Shown here one piece after another: positions 41,195-50,158 of a stretch of 64,000 nt of DNA (positions are counted from its first letter, which is position 1; each line of letters opens with the position of its first letter). The notes beneath the pieces are model-generated. The model ran no database searches, was not told the origin of the DNA, and saw nothing but the letters and a program-made list of their open reading frames with translations. The DNA comes from Bog-756 sp049517675 (lineage in GTDB: Bacteria > Actinomycetota > Acidimicrobiia > Acidimicrobiales > RAAP-2): NCBI GenBank assembly GCA_049517675.1, contig JBEKRV010000006.1, positions 41,583 to 105,582 of the forward strand. The letters are read 5' to 3'. The position numbers and the translations under genes are program-made.

Positions 41195-42558
41195 GTCTCC
41201 CCCGACAGCAACGCATCCACCGCTGCGGCGACCGACACGTCGGCAAATGCCAGTTCGGTCCGCGGCGTCAACAGGTCGTCCACATCGGCGTCACCGACCA
41301 GCGCCTCGGCCACCGGCGCCAGCGAGACGACGACCGCCGAATCGCGCCACCCGGCGAGGCCCGACAGCATCCGCAGGGCCACGGCCGACTCCCGTCGCTC
41401 CCCCACGCACTCGAACGGCTTGTCCTCGTCGCTCATCAGGGCGGCGAATCCCGCGACCTGGTCGGGGTCGGCGAACATGTCCCGCCCGATGACGGCGGTG
41501 AGGGCGTCCCGCGACAGGAACGGCGCGAGCATCAGCCCCACGAACCGGCACTTGGGGCACGAACCGCACCACCGGTCTCCCGGCGACGCGTCCTGGCGGA
41601 ACGCGGTGTTGCAGCTACAGAAGGTGCCGTGGTAGCGGGTCAGCCCGGCGAAGGCACGGGAGATGGCCAGCTCGGAGTAGGGACGGAGCGCCGACCCGTA
41701 GGTGAACCCTGGCGAGATGCTGGTGGCCACCAGGTCGGCCAGCAGGAGCTCGGCGTCCCTGCTCTTCGAGTACTGGTGGTTCACCGGCACCCCCCCGACG
41801 GACACGGTCTCCTCACTGGCCGACCGTTCGATGGACATGGCGACGGTGTCGTAGCCGTGGACGAAGCCGCCGACGACGGCGAGCAGGGACACGATGGCGG
41901 TCACGGGGACGTGGCCGTTCAGGGCGCCCGCCCGGTTCAGTGCGGCCAGCTCCGGGTCGAGCCGTCGCCGGACCACCAGCAGGTCGAGCCCGGCCTGGTC
42001 GGCGAGCTCGACGACCAGGGGGTGGGGGTTGACGGCGAACAGACGGGGCCGCAGGTGCCGGACCGCTTCGATGAGGACCATCGAGTCCTTTCCCCCACCG
42101 ATGGGAACGACCAGCCCGGGTGTCGGGCCTGCCTGCGGCGCGCCCGGGTCGACCCGGTCGGCTGCCCCACCGGTCGCCGTGACGGCCACCGGCCGGGGCA
42201 CCACCAGCCCGTTGGTCACGGCGAACTCGCGGAGTCCCTCGTCGTAGAGGTGGTGGTGGTACCGGAGCTCGGGCGACGTGAGGGTCTCGCCCTCCACCAC
42301 GACGGAGTCGGGGGCGGCCGTCTTGTAGTAGCTGGTACCGGCGGCGATGTGGAGGTGGAGCAGCGCCCGGTCGAATCCGGGCCCGGACGGAGCGGGCTCA
42401 CCGCCGGACGGGGTCTCGAAGGTGACGGTCTCGACGAATTCGACACGGTCGTCGAGCGCGTAACGGAGGGTGGCGGTCCTGGTGGCCCGGTCGTACTCCC
42501 GGCCGACGATCCGGAAGGAGCGGAAGGAGCCCGGATCGAAGCGGACGGGGGTGGTCAT
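41191..42558 (-). CDS. murL: MurL-type UDP-MurNAc-L-Ala-L-Glu epimerase
   Basis: A 455-residue protein with the PP-loop-like VPIGGGKDSMV (GGGKDS at 154-159) and a Cys-rich segment (C314, C316, then WCGSCPKCRFVGLMLAPF with C331, C334, C337), both features of MurL. MurL uses ATP to epimerise the terminal L-Glu of UDP-MurNAc-L-Ala-L-Glu to D-Glu, replacing glutamate racemase plus MurD. The adjacent overlapping MurD-like gene strongly supports this call over a generic ATP pyrophosphatase. N-terminal ~120 residues are a beta-rich domain (LHLHIAAGTSYYKTAAP). Cytosolic, no membrane segment. Confidence 0.88.
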   Translation of the reverse strand: MTTPVRFDPGSFRSFRIVGREYDRATRTATLRYALDDRVEFVETVTFETPSGGEPAPSGPGFDRALLHLHIAAGTSYYKTAAPDSVVVEGETLTSPELRYHHHLYDEGLREFAVTNGLVVPRPVAVTATGGAADRVDPGAPQAGPTPGLVVPIGGGKDSMVLIEAVRHLRPRLFAVNPHPLVVELADQAGLDLLVVRRRLDPELAALNRAGALNGHVPVTAIVSLLAVVGGFVHGYDTVAMSIERSASEETVSVGGVPVNHQYSKSRDAELLLADLVATSISPGFTYGSALRPYSELAISRAFAGLTRYHGTFCSCNTAFRQDASPGDRWCGSCPKCRFVGLMLAPFLSRDALTAVIGRDMFADPDQVAGFAALMSDEDKPFECVGERRESAVALRMLSGLAGWRDSAVVVSLAPVAEALVGDADVDDLLTPRTELAFADVSVAAAVDALLSGET

Positions 42559-42627
42559 CGGGCGGTCAGCGTAGTGGTCGCCCGACCCCGACCCGGCGCA
42601 GTGGGCGGGTCGGGCGACCCCGCCGGC

Positions 42628-43095
42628 TCACCGGCGGGCCTCCTGACGGAGGTGGTCGACGATCTCGAGCCTCGATCCGGTCGACCGGACCACCCACACC
42701 TCACCCTTCAGCAACCGGAGCCTGCGCAACGCATCGGCGGCGAGATCGCCGGCGAGGGCCTCGAGCATCTCGTCGGCCACATCGCCGTGGGTGCTGATGA
42801 CCGCCGTCTCCCCGGCCATCCGTTCGAGGAGGCTCATGGCCTCGGCCCCGTTGCCTTCCCCCAGCTCGTCGACCGACTCGATCGGCACACCGAGGACCTC
42901 GGACAACGGCTGGACGGTGGCGAAGCATCGGACGGCGGGGCTGGAGAGGATCCGGCGGGGCCGGAAGGGGGAGAGCAGGGGCACCAGCCCTTCGGCCTGG
43001 GCACGCCCGCGGGGCGACAGCGGACGCTCGCGATCGTCCCCGGCATAGGCACTGCGGCGGCCGGCGCGTGCGTGACGGACCACGAGGAGCGGCAT
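42628..43095 (-). CDS. SixA-type histidine phosphatase
   Basis: A 155-residue phosphoglycerate-mutase-superfamily protein. LVVRHARAG holds the catalytic RHG-like motif (RHA), SSPAVRCFATVQPLSE the second Arg, and VISTHGDVADEML the distal His. Short length fits SixA/phosphohistidine phosphatases. Actinobacterial homologues may act on other phosphoesters. It follows the murL promoter region by 69 bp but in tandem orientation; no functional link to the cell-wall pair is evident. Confidence 0.88.
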   Translation of the reverse strand: MPLLVVRHARAGRRSAYAGDDRERPLSPRGRAQAEGLVPLLSPFRPRRILSSPAVRCFATVQPLSEVLGVPIESVDELGEGNGAEAMSLLERMAGETAVISTHGDVADEMLEALAGDLAADALRRLRLLKGEVWVVRSTGSRLEIVDHLRQEARR

Positions 43096-43167
43096 GCCCC
43101 CGATGTTCCCACGCCCCGTGACGCCGGTGGCTGATGCGGACCGGTGGGTGGCGGTCCGGATGACGGA

Positions 43168-43674
43168 TCAGCCCTGCGTGCCGGGGACGTCGATGCCCGG
43201 CTCCTCGGGGAGCCCGAAGACGTCGAGGACGGCACCGTGTCGGGCCAGCGAGTGGTACCGGCGCTGGGCGAAGCGCCACCGTCCGTCGTCGAGGACGTAC
43301 CGGTCGTGGTACAGCCCGTACGCGGTGGTGAACGCACCGGTGCTCGAGTCCTGGCGCAGCTCGCACATGAAGAGCCGGCAGACGGCCCGTCCCGAGCCGG
43401 CGCCCTCGGGAAAGACGATGTGGGCGTTGAGTACGACGAACTCGAAGAACGAGAAGCGCTCGACCGCCGAACCGATGAACGCGCCCACGTCGGCTCCGCC
43501 CACCAGGCGGAGTGGGTCGCCGGCGCGGCGGTCGATGACCACCTCGGCGTCGGGACGGAACAAGTCCTCGAGCTCGGACCACGCCCGACGGTTCACCACG
43601 TCCGCGTAGGCGTGCTGGAGCCGGCGGATCCCGGTGTCGTGCACCGCCTCCACCGTCAGCTCGTCATCGGTCAC
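43168..43674 (-). CDS. SnoaL-like NTF2-fold protein
   Basis: A 168-residue protein of the SnoaL_4 type: IRRLQHAYADVVNRRAWSELEDLFRPDAEVVIDR, a helix-strand run, then YHDRYVLDDGRWRFAQRRYHSLARHG. RYHSL near the end is common to the subgroup found beside steroid or terpenoid genes. GTG 43674 was chosen; the longer upstream reading runs into sequence antisense to the adaptor gene. Function unproven (isomerase, dehydratase or binding protein). Confidence 0.85.
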   Translation of the reverse strand: MTDDELTVEAVHDTGIRRLQHAYADVVNRRAWSELEDLFRPDAEVVIDRRAGDPLRLVGGADVGAFIGSAVERFSFFEFVVLNAHIVFPEGAGSGRAVCRLFMCELRQDSSTGAFTTAYGLYHDRYVLDDGRWRFAQRRYHSLARHGAVLDVFGLPEEPGIDVPGTQG

Positions 43675-43705
43675 CCCGGGGAGGTTATCTCCCGGACCTC
43701 GGGGA

Positions 43706-45598
43706 TCAGGGGGCCACTCTGGTGACGGCGCCGCCACCGAAGCCGCCGGCACCAGCGAAGCCACCGGCGCCTCCGAACCCACCGGCACCGGCCAGGCCGG
43801 CGAGGCCGGCCCGGGCGGAGGTGGTGGTCGACGACGTCGGCACCGGCTCCGCCATGTCGGCCAGCGACACCTGCTGCCCGTCGCTGACCCCGGAGACGAT
43901 CTGGGTGAGCTCTGCGCCGACCGTGCCGATCGTCACCTTGGTCTCCTTGGTGGTCGACCCGTGGACCTCGATCACGTAGTGCTCGGTTCCGATGGTGTGC
44001 ACGGCCGAGGTGGGGACCGTGGTCACCCCCGTGGCCCGCTCGGTGACGATCGACACCGCCGCCTCCGATCCCGAGTACGGACCGAGTGCCGACGACTGGA
44101 TGGCGATCGTGACCGGATAGGTGGTGGTCGTGGTCGACGAGGTCCCGAGGACGCCGATGCCGGTGACGGTGCCGGTGACCGGCGTGGAGCTCGAATCCGG
44201 TGTGACCAGTGCACTCTGACCGATGGCCACCTTGGCGATCGACGTGACCGGCACGGTGGTCGCCACCTGGTAGTCGGAGCCCGACCCGACGACGACCACA
44301 CCGGGGGTGCCAGCGGGCGACCCGGCATCGACCGAGGATCCGGGCGTCAGGTTCACCGCGCCCACCGTCCCGGTCAACGTGCTCACCAGATCGGCGTCGC
44401 CGAGGTTCGACTGGGCGGTGTTGAGGGACACCTGGGCCACGTCGACGTTGGCCTGGTCGAGGGCGATCTGCTCCGGTGTCACCGTCTTGGTCCGCGTGGA
44501 GGATCCGCCCGCGGTCGCCGAGGATCCGGTGGATGTCGATCGGGAGGAGGAGTCCGTCGACGCGGAGGCGCTCGCCACCGTGGTCGTCGTGGTCGACATA
44601 TCCGTACCTGTTCCTCCGCCTGTTCCCCCGCCCGTTCCCGATCCGGGTCCCGAATTGGATCCGGAGCCCGAGGAACCCAGGCCGAGGGCGGAGGCCAGCG
44701 CCGCCTCGTCCTTGGCCACCTGGTTGATCGATGCCACCAGCGCGGTGTGGGCGGTCGACGCCGCGGACAGAGCCTCTGCGCAGGTCGGGGGGGTGCCGCC
44801 GGTGCCGCCGGTGCCGCCGGTGCCGCCGGTGCCGCCGGTGCCGCCGCCCGGAGGGTAGGAGGAGGGCGAGGAGGAAGAACCGGCGGTCTCCGAGGTCGAG
44901 GTCGATGCCACTGCCGGTGTCGTGGTGCAGGCCGTCGTCGCCTCGGTCAGCGCAGCCCCGGCCGCGGCGGCGTCGTCGTCCTGCTTCCTCTGATCGGCCA
45001 CCAACGTGGCCTGCAGCTTCGCGACTTCCGCGCTGGAGGTCCCCGAACCGGATCCCGAGCCGCCGCCCCCCGAACCGGACGGGGTGGTCGTCGCCGTCGT
45101 GGAGCCGTTGGAGGTCGACGTGCTCGATTCCGTCTGTGCAGTCTGGCTCGCCTCGTCGGAGGCCAGGGTCGCCTGGGCCGAAGCGAGTCCCGCCTGAGCG
45201 GTGACGACGCTGGACTGGAGCGCGGTCGTGTCGAGCGTGGCCACCACCTGTCCGGCGGTGACCTGCTGGCCCACCGTGACGTCGACGGCTCCGACCTCAC
45301 CGGCCACGGCGAAGGACAGGTCGGCCTGTTGGACCGGGGTGATGGTCCCCACCTCGTCCAGGGTCGCCACCGCCGTGCCCTGGGACGCCGTCGCCGTCCG
45401 GTAGGTCGGACCCGACGGCCGGGTCAGGACCCAGGCCAGGACGACGGCGATCACCACCAGCACGACGAGGAGGGCCCGGAACGGGGTCACGGGTCCCTCG
45501 TGGCGCACCGTGTGCACGGACGCGTTCCCACCGGTCCGGATCCCGTCGGGTACCGGGGCGCTCGACACGGCTGGCAGGGACTCGGTGATGTCAGGCAC
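43706..45598 (-). CDS. Periplasmic adaptor (HlyD/MacA-like) with Ser/Thr/Gly insert and Gly/Phe tail
   Basis: A 630-residue single-pass membrane protein (helix ~40-58: RALLVVLVVIAVVLAWVL), then the lipoyl/barrel halves of a MacA-like adaptor: GTITPVQQADLSFAVAGEVGAVDVTVGQQVTAGQVVATLD and, much later, GDADLVSTLTGTVGAVNLTPGSSVDAGSPAG. Between them is ~240 residues of Ser/Thr/Gly-rich low complexity, including six GGT repeats (44792-44845) with one CAEAL helix segment. The last ~35 residues are Gly/Ala/Phe-rich (AGAGGFGGAGGFAGAGGFGGG). GTG 45598 overlaps the lipoprotein stop. It is the last gene of the MacB-like operon and the second adaptor in it. Confidence 0.82.
   Translation of the reverse strand: MPDITESLPAVSSAPVPDGIRTGGNASVHTVRHEGPVTPFRALLVVLVVIAVVLAWVLTRPSGPTYRTATASQGTAVATLDEVGTITPVQQADLSFAVAGEVGAVDVTVGQQVTAGQVVATLDTTALQSSVVTAQAGLASAQATLASDEASQTAQTESSTSTSNGSTTATTTPSGSGGGGSGSGSGTSSAEVAKLQATLVADQRKQDDDAAAAGAALTEATTACTTTPAVASTSTSETAGSSSSPSSYPPGGGTGGTGGTGGTGGTGGTPPTCAEALSAASTAHTALVASINQVAKDEAALASALGLGSSGSGSNSGPGSGTGGGTGGGTGTDMSTTTTTVASASASTDSSSRSTSTGSSATAGGSSTRTKTVTPEQIALDQANVDVAQVSLNTAQSNLGDADLVSTLTGTVGAVNLTPGSSVDAGSPAGTPGVVVVGSGSDYQVATTVPVTSIAKVAIGQSALVTPDSSSTPVTGTVTGIGVLGTSSTTTTTYPVTIAIQSSALGPYSGSEAAVSIVTERATGVTTVPTSAVHTIGTEHYVIEVHGSTTKETKVTIGTVGAELTQIVSGVSDGQQVSLADMAEPVPTSSTTTSARAGLAGLAGAGGFGGAGGFAGAGGFGGGAVTRVAP
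44792..44845 (-). repeat. Six GGT-encoding 9-bp tandem repeats inside the adaptor gene
   Basis: GGTGCCGCC repeated six times without change on the plus strand; on the coding minus strand each unit gives Gly-Gly-Thr. Slippage at this locus could vary the linker length. Confidence 0.9.
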
Positions 45599-46520
45599 TC
45601 GTGGTGGCACCCGGTCCGCCCGCGCCGCCACCGAACCCGCCACGGAAGCCGAAGCCCGAGGTGCACGTCCCGTTGGTCGGCGCCGAGATGGTCAACGAGC
45701 TGGCCGTGACCGCGCCGGTCGAGTCAGCGGTTCCCACGGCCCTCGCGCACTGGCCCACGACGATGGCGGACGACGTGGCGGTCACCGTGGTGGAGAACGT
45801 CGTGGTACCGCTCAGGGTGACCGCCACGCTCGACGCCTTCTGGGTCCGCGGGTCCGTCTCGTCGACGGTCACCACCGACCCGTTGACCGCGGTCACCTGG
45901 CCCGAGGCCGCACCGAAGCTACCGCCGGCGAAGGCACCACCGGCCGGGCGGGACCCGTTTCCGGCGGTACCCCCGAAGCCGTGGAAGCTGCCCGTGCCGC
46001 CGGGTCGGGTCCCACCGGGTCGGGTCCCGCCGCCGAAGCCGCCGAAGCCACCCCTCGAGCAGCTGCCCGACGTCGGCTGGCTGATCGACACGGTGGTGGC
46101 CGTGATCGGCTCGCCGAACGGGGTCGACGACGACGACGTCGTCGTGGGCTTGCCGAAGGCCGAGATGCAGGAACCGACCGTCACGGCGGATGCCGACGTG
46201 GTGGTGATCTGCCGGATCGTCGTCGAGGCGGTGTAGTTGACCGTGGTCTGGCCGCTCTCGGCGTTCTGGACCTCGAGGGAGGTCCCGTTGACCGCGGCGA
46301 TGGTCCCCGAGGCCCCCGGCAGCGAGGTCGGCGTGGTCTCGGACCCGGTCGTCGGGGTCGCGGTCGTCGGGGTGGTCGACGCCGCCGAGGAGCCACCGCA
46401 CGCGGCGAAGGCGAGAGCGACGACGCCGACCGCGGACAACGCGGCGATCCGCCGGTTGCGTCCCGCACGCGGCGTGCAGGCCCCGGAGTCGATGGTGTCA
46501 GTGTCGGTGGTGCTGTTCAT
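45591..46520 (-). CDS. Lipoprotein with two DUF5666-like domains and Gly/Phe-rich linkers
   Basis: A 309-residue predicted lipoprotein. A long charged start is followed by IAALSAVGVVALAFAACGG, with the lipobox Cys41. Two repeats follow: ASGTIAAVNGTSLEVQN...TVNYTASTTIRQ and ASGQVTAVNGSVVTVDE...VAVTLSGTTTFSTTV, the DUF5666 pattern of oligonucleotide-binding-like barrels. Between and after them are Gly/Phe/Arg runs (GGFGGFGGGTRPGG; FGFRGGFGGGAGGPG). It lies between the MacB permease and the second adaptor and is probably cotranscribed with them. It may modulate or cap the exporter. I do not know a characterised homologue. Confidence 0.8.
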   Translation of the reverse strand: MNSTTDTDTIDSGACTPRAGRNRRIAALSAVGVVALAFAACGGSSAASTTPTTATPTTGSETTPTSLPGASGTIAAVNGTSLEVQNAESGQTTVNYTASTTIRQITTTSASAVTVGSCISAFGKPTTTSSSSTPFGEPITATTVSISQPTSGSCSRGGFGGFGGGTRPGGTRPGGTGSFHGFGGTAGNGSRPAGGAFAGGSFGAASGQVTAVNGSVVTVDETDPRTQKASSVAVTLSGTTTFSTTVTATSSAIVVGQCARAVGTADSTGAVTASSLTISAPTNGTCTSGFGFRGGFGGGAGGPGATTSA

Positions 46521-46585
46521 GGTCGTTTCCTTGGTCGATGACGGTACGGGGATGTCGGTCGGAGTGTGGTGGCCTGGGCGGGACG

Positions 46586-47833
46586 TCATTCGCTTCGCAG
46601 TGCGTCGATGGGTGGGAGCTTGGCCGCCCGTCCTGCGGGATAGACCCCGAAGACGATACCGATGCCGATGGCCACGACGATGGCGCCCACTGCGGCCACC
46701 GGAGAGATGGTGATCGGATCGGAGATGAAGTGGGGCAGGACCTCCGCCCCGACGAGACCCAGCAGGGCGCCGAACACCCCACCCACGGACCCGAGCACGG
46801 ATGCCTCGACCAGGAACTGGCGCCGGATCACCCGGGGGGTGGCACCGAGCGCCTTGCGGAGCCCGATCTCCCGGATCCGCTCGGTGACCGACACCAGCAT
46901 GATGTTCATGACGCCGATCCCGCCGACCAGCAGCGAGATCCCGGCGACGCCACCGAGGAGCACGGTCAGCGTCTTGTCCACCGAGGTGGCGGTCGAGAGG
47001 ACCTGGGCCTCACTGGTGATGGTGAAGTCGGCGCCGGTGGCGCTGGTGATCCCGTGGAGGGCCAGCAACTCGTTGTCGGTCTCCTGGTAGGCGGCGGACA
47101 GGTTGCCCGCCGATGTCGCCTGGACGAGGATCTGGCTGACCGAGTCGCGGGTCGTCCCCCCGAACAGCAGGGCCGATGCGGTGGTGAACGGGACGATGGC
47201 CTGGTCGTCGGGATCCGACGCCGTCGACGACGAGCTCGAGGACGAACCGACGGTATTGAGCACCCCGATGACCGACATGGGCTCGCCGTCGATGTTCACG
47301 GACTGGCCGACGGGATCGCGGAAGCCGAAGAGCTCCTGTGCCGTGGTGGCCCCCAGGACCACCACGTCGGCCCGGGTGGCCAGGTCGTGGTCGACGATGA
47401 ACCGTCCCTCGGTCATCGACCGGCCTCGCACGGTCAGCCAGGAGGGGTAGGTGCCGACCACCGTGGTGGTCCAGTTGGTCGTGCCGGCCACCAGGGTCGC
47501 CGACTCGGAGTTTGCCGGGGCGACGGCGTTGACGTCCGGGGCGACGATCTTGGAGGTGAGGGCGACGGCGTCGCCCGTGGTCAGTGTGGACGCCGAGCCG
47601 AATCCGCCACGGATGCCCGTCGTCGACGTGCTGCTCCCCGGCGTCACGGTCAAGAGGTTGGAACCGAGCGCCGAGATCTCGGAGCCGACCTGTTGCTGGG
47701 CGCCTTCGCCCAGGCCCACGGTCAGGATCACAGCAGTGATCCCGATCATGATCCCGAGCACGGTCAGGGCGGAGCGCATGCGGTGCGACACCACCGCCTC
47801 GAGGCCGGTGCGGAACGTCTCGAACAGGTTCAT
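46586..47833 (-). CDS. MacB-like ABC transporter permease
   Basis: A 415-residue membrane protein with one N-terminal helix (VLGIMIGITAVILTVGLGEGA), a large extracytoplasmic MacB_PCD domain (residues ~45-270, here with a Ser-rich stretch SSSSSSTASDP) and three C-terminal FtsX-type helices (VLLGGVAGISLLVGGIGVMNIMLVSVTERIREIGLRKALGA). The ERIREIGLRKALGA coupling helix is diagnostic. ATG 47833 overlaps the ATPase stop (ATGA). Works with the adjacent ATPase to drive lipid, peptide or drug release outside the membrane, in a mechanotransmission manner. Confidence 0.92.
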   Translation of the reverse strand: MNLFETFRTGLEAVVSHRMRSALTVLGIMIGITAVILTVGLGEGAQQQVGSEISALGSNLLTVTPGSSTSTTGIRGGFGSASTLTTGDAVALTSKIVAPDVNAVAPANSESATLVAGTTNWTTTVVGTYPSWLTVRGRSMTEGRFIVDHDLATRADVVVLGATTAQELFGFRDPVGQSVNIDGEPMSVIGVLNTVGSSSSSSSTASDPDDQAIVPFTTASALLFGGTTRDSVSQILVQATSAGNLSAAYQETDNELLALHGITSATGADFTITSEAQVLSTATSVDKTLTVLLGGVAGISLLVGGIGVMNIMLVSVTERIREIGLRKALGATPRVIRRQFLVEASVLGSVGGVFGALLGLVGAEVLPHFISDPITISPVAAVGAIVVAIGIGIVFGVYPAGRAAKLPPIDALRSE

Positions 47834-48639
47834 CGTGCGTCGGCTCCGACGGTGGCGGCCTCCGAGATCTGGCCGTCCCTGATACGGATCACCCGACCCG
47901 ACGCCTCGGCCACCTCGGCATCGTGGGTGATCACCACGATCGTGCGTCCACCGCGATGGAGCTCGTCGATCAGTGTCATGACGTCGTGGGCCGAGACGGA
48001 GTCGAGGTTGCCCGTCGGTTCGTCGGCCAGGATCAGGTCGGGATCGGTCACCAGCGCCCGGGCCACGGCCACGCGCTGCTGCTGGCCACCGGACATCTCG
48101 CCCGGGCGGTGGTCGACCCGATCGCCCAGGCCGACGCGCTCCAGCGCCTCGAGCGCGCGCCGCCTGCGCTCGGACCGGTCCACCCCTGCGTAGAGGAGGG
48201 GCAGCTCGACGTTCCGCCACGCATTGAGGGAGGCCAGCAGGTTGAACTGCTGGAACACGAAGCCGATCCGCTTGTTCCTGACGTGGGCCAGTTCCTCCTC
48301 CGACATCGTGCTGACGTCTTCACCGGCCAGTCGGAACGTGCCCGACGTGGGCACATCGAGGCAGCCCAGGATATGCATGAGCGTCGACTTGCCCGAACCG
48401 GACGGCCCCATGACGGCCACGTACTCGCCGGGCTCGATGGTGAGTGAGACCCCGCGGAGCGCATCCACCTGGAGGGAGCCGTTCCGGTAGGTCTTCCACA
48501 CGTCGGTCACCTCGATGACCGACGTTCGGACGATCGGGTTCACCGCGGTCCGGTCGATCCAGATCTCGGCGGTGTCCTCGCGACCGGGGATGCCCCCGGT
48601 TCCGTGCGCCCCGTGGCGCGGACCGTCGGGGCCCGTCAT
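47830..48639 (-). CDS. MacB/LolD-like ABC transporter ATPase
   Basis: A 269-residue ATPase. After a ~40-residue N-terminal extension come VWKTYRNGSLQVDALRGVSL, Walker A GPSGSGKST, VFQQFNLLASLNAWRNVELPLLYAG, signature MSGGQQQRVAVARALV and Walker B LILADEPTGNLDS. These are the MacB/LolD lineage features. ATG 48639 overlaps the adaptor's stop (ATGA, 48636-48639) and its own stop overlaps the permease start, so three proteins are made in a coupled series. Confidence 0.94.
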   Translation of the reverse strand: MTGPDGPRHGAHGTGGIPGREDTAEIWIDRTAVNPIVRTSVIEVTDVWKTYRNGSLQVDALRGVSLTIEPGEYVAVMGPSGSGKSTLMHILGCLDVPTSGTFRLAGEDVSTMSEEELAHVRNKRIGFVFQQFNLLASLNAWRNVELPLLYAGVDRSERRRRALEALERVGLGDRVDHRPGEMSGGQQQRVAVARALVTDPDLILADEPTGNLDSVSAHDVMTLIDELHRGGRTIVVITHDAEVAEASGRVIRIRDGQISEAATVGADAR

Positions 48640-50021
48640 CCGCCGAACCCGCCGCCGCCGGCGAACCCGCCGCCGCCGCCGAACCCGCCGCCGCCGAACC
48701 CGCCGGTGGTCCCTCCGAACCCGCCGAACCCGCCGGACCCGGTCCGGGCCGTACCGAGCGGACTGCGGAACGACACGCTGGTGACGTAGATCTGCTGCCC
48801 GACCGACAGTCCGCTGATGATCTGCGTCTGGCCCGCCGCGGCGATTCCGATCGTCACGTCCTGGACGACCTTCTTGCCCCCCTGGTCCAGCGTGACGGCC
48901 GTGGTCCCGTTGGTGTACGAGACCGCTGTGGTCGGAACGACGATCACCCCCTGGAGCTCCTTCACGATGATCGACACGTTGGCACTGGTACCGCCGAACA
49001 ACCCCGAAGGGCTACCGGTGACGTCCACGACGACCGGGAACGACGACACACCCGACGTCGTGGAGGCCAGCAGACCGATCGAGCCCACCGTCCCGTAGAC
49101 CGGGGTGGTGGCACCTGACGGCGTGATGGTCGCCTGATCGCCCACGACGATCTGGGACACGCTCGTGCTCGAGACCGAGGCGTTCACGATGTAGGAGCCG
49201 GTGGACACCACCACGACCTGGGCGGACGACGACGAGGACGAGCTGGAGCTTCCGGTCGAGGCCGAGGAGGAGGCGGAGCCGCCGAAGCCGGATGCGGACG
49301 ACCCCGTGCTGCTCGATCCCGTCGAGGCCGAGGAGGAGGAAGAGGTCGAGGAGGAGCTGGACCCCGACACCTGCTGACCGACGGTCAGGTTCACCGAGGC
49401 CACCGTGCCCGCCGTCGTCGACACCAGGTCCGCGTCGTCCACCGACGTCTGCGCGCTCGCCACCTGGTTCTGCGCCGAGGCGATGTTGGCGTTGTCGAGT
49501 GCGATCTGTGTGGCGGAGGCGCTGGCGGCCTGATCGGTGGCCAGCTGCGCCTGGTCATTGGCCAGGGTCGCCTGCGCCTGGGCCAAGGAGGCGTTCAGGG
49601 CCGTCGGGTCGACGGTGGCCAGGGTCTGGCCGACCGTGACGACCTGGCCCGGCGTGACGGCGACCGCCGTCACCTTGCCGGATACCGCGAAGTTGAGGTT
49701 CGCCTGGGTGGCCGGCTCGATCGTCCCGGTAGCGGCCACCGTCTGGCTGATCGTTCCGGTCGCGACGGTCTGGACCGTGGTGGTGGTGACGATGCCGGCT
49801 GCCGTCGCGGTGGACGGGCGGGTGGCGAACCAGGTGCCGACCCCTGCCCCGGCCAGGACGACGACCACGGCGCCGGCGATCCACCACTTCTTGGACCTGC
49901 CGGACTTCACACCTGTCACCACGTGGACCTCGTCCCCATTCTCGTGGCCACCGCCACCGTCTGAGCCGGCCGGGTCGGCGCGAATACGGCGACGACCTGG
50001 GATTTCCGTTGACCATCCCAT
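48636..50021 (-). CDS. Periplasmic adaptor (MacA-like), Gly/Phe tail
   Basis: A 461-residue adaptor, first gene of the export operon. A cytosolic start with a basic patch (SGRSKKWW) is followed by a membrane helix ~46-65 (WIAGAVVVVLAGAGVGTWF). The lipoyl half (GTIEPATQANLNFAVSGKVTAVAVTPGQVVTVGQTLATVD) and the barrel half (GSYIVNASVSSTSVSQIVVGDQATITPSG) flank a Ser/Ala-rich hairpin insert. The last ~45 residues are almost only Gly and Phe (GGFGGFGGTTGGFGGGGFGG...). ATG 50021 (or 50024) was chosen; the start region has a weak ribosome site. Upstream TTATCT may be a -10 box. Confidence 0.83.
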   Translation of the reverse strand: MGWSTEIPGRRRIRADPAGSDGGGGHENGDEVHVVTGVKSGRSKKWWIAGAVVVVLAGAGVGTWFATRPSTATAAGIVTTTTVQTVATGTISQTVAATGTIEPATQANLNFAVSGKVTAVAVTPGQVVTVGQTLATVDPTALNASLAQAQATLANDQAQLATDQAASASATQIALDNANIASAQNQVASAQTSVDDADLVSTTAGTVASVNLTVGQQVSGSSSSSTSSSSSASTGSSSTGSSASGFGGSASSSASTGSSSSSSSSSAQVVVVSTGSYIVNASVSSTSVSQIVVGDQATITPSGATTPVYGTVGSIGLLASTTSGVSSFPVVVDVTGSPSGLFGGTSANVSIIVKELQGVIVVPTTAVSYTNGTTAVTLDQGGKKVVQDVTIGIAAAGQTQIISGLSVGQQIYVTSVSFRSPLGTARTGSGGFGGFGGTTGGFGGGGFGGGGGFAGGGGFGG

Positions 50022-50158
50022 CATCCCAAGATAAGGACTTGATAAACCCGAACTGGGGATCGGGTAAGAATCGCCCTGCTGGCGGGCGCCCACGCATCAA
50101 CCGGCCGGAGCCTGCCTAGGGTGGGCCCCACCAGCGCTCCCGATCCACGGAGGTCCCC

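Noticed and set aside
44792..44845. Regular 9-bp repeats as a CRISPR array
   Set aside because: No spacers; the repeats encode Gly-Gly-Thr inside an adaptor protein.
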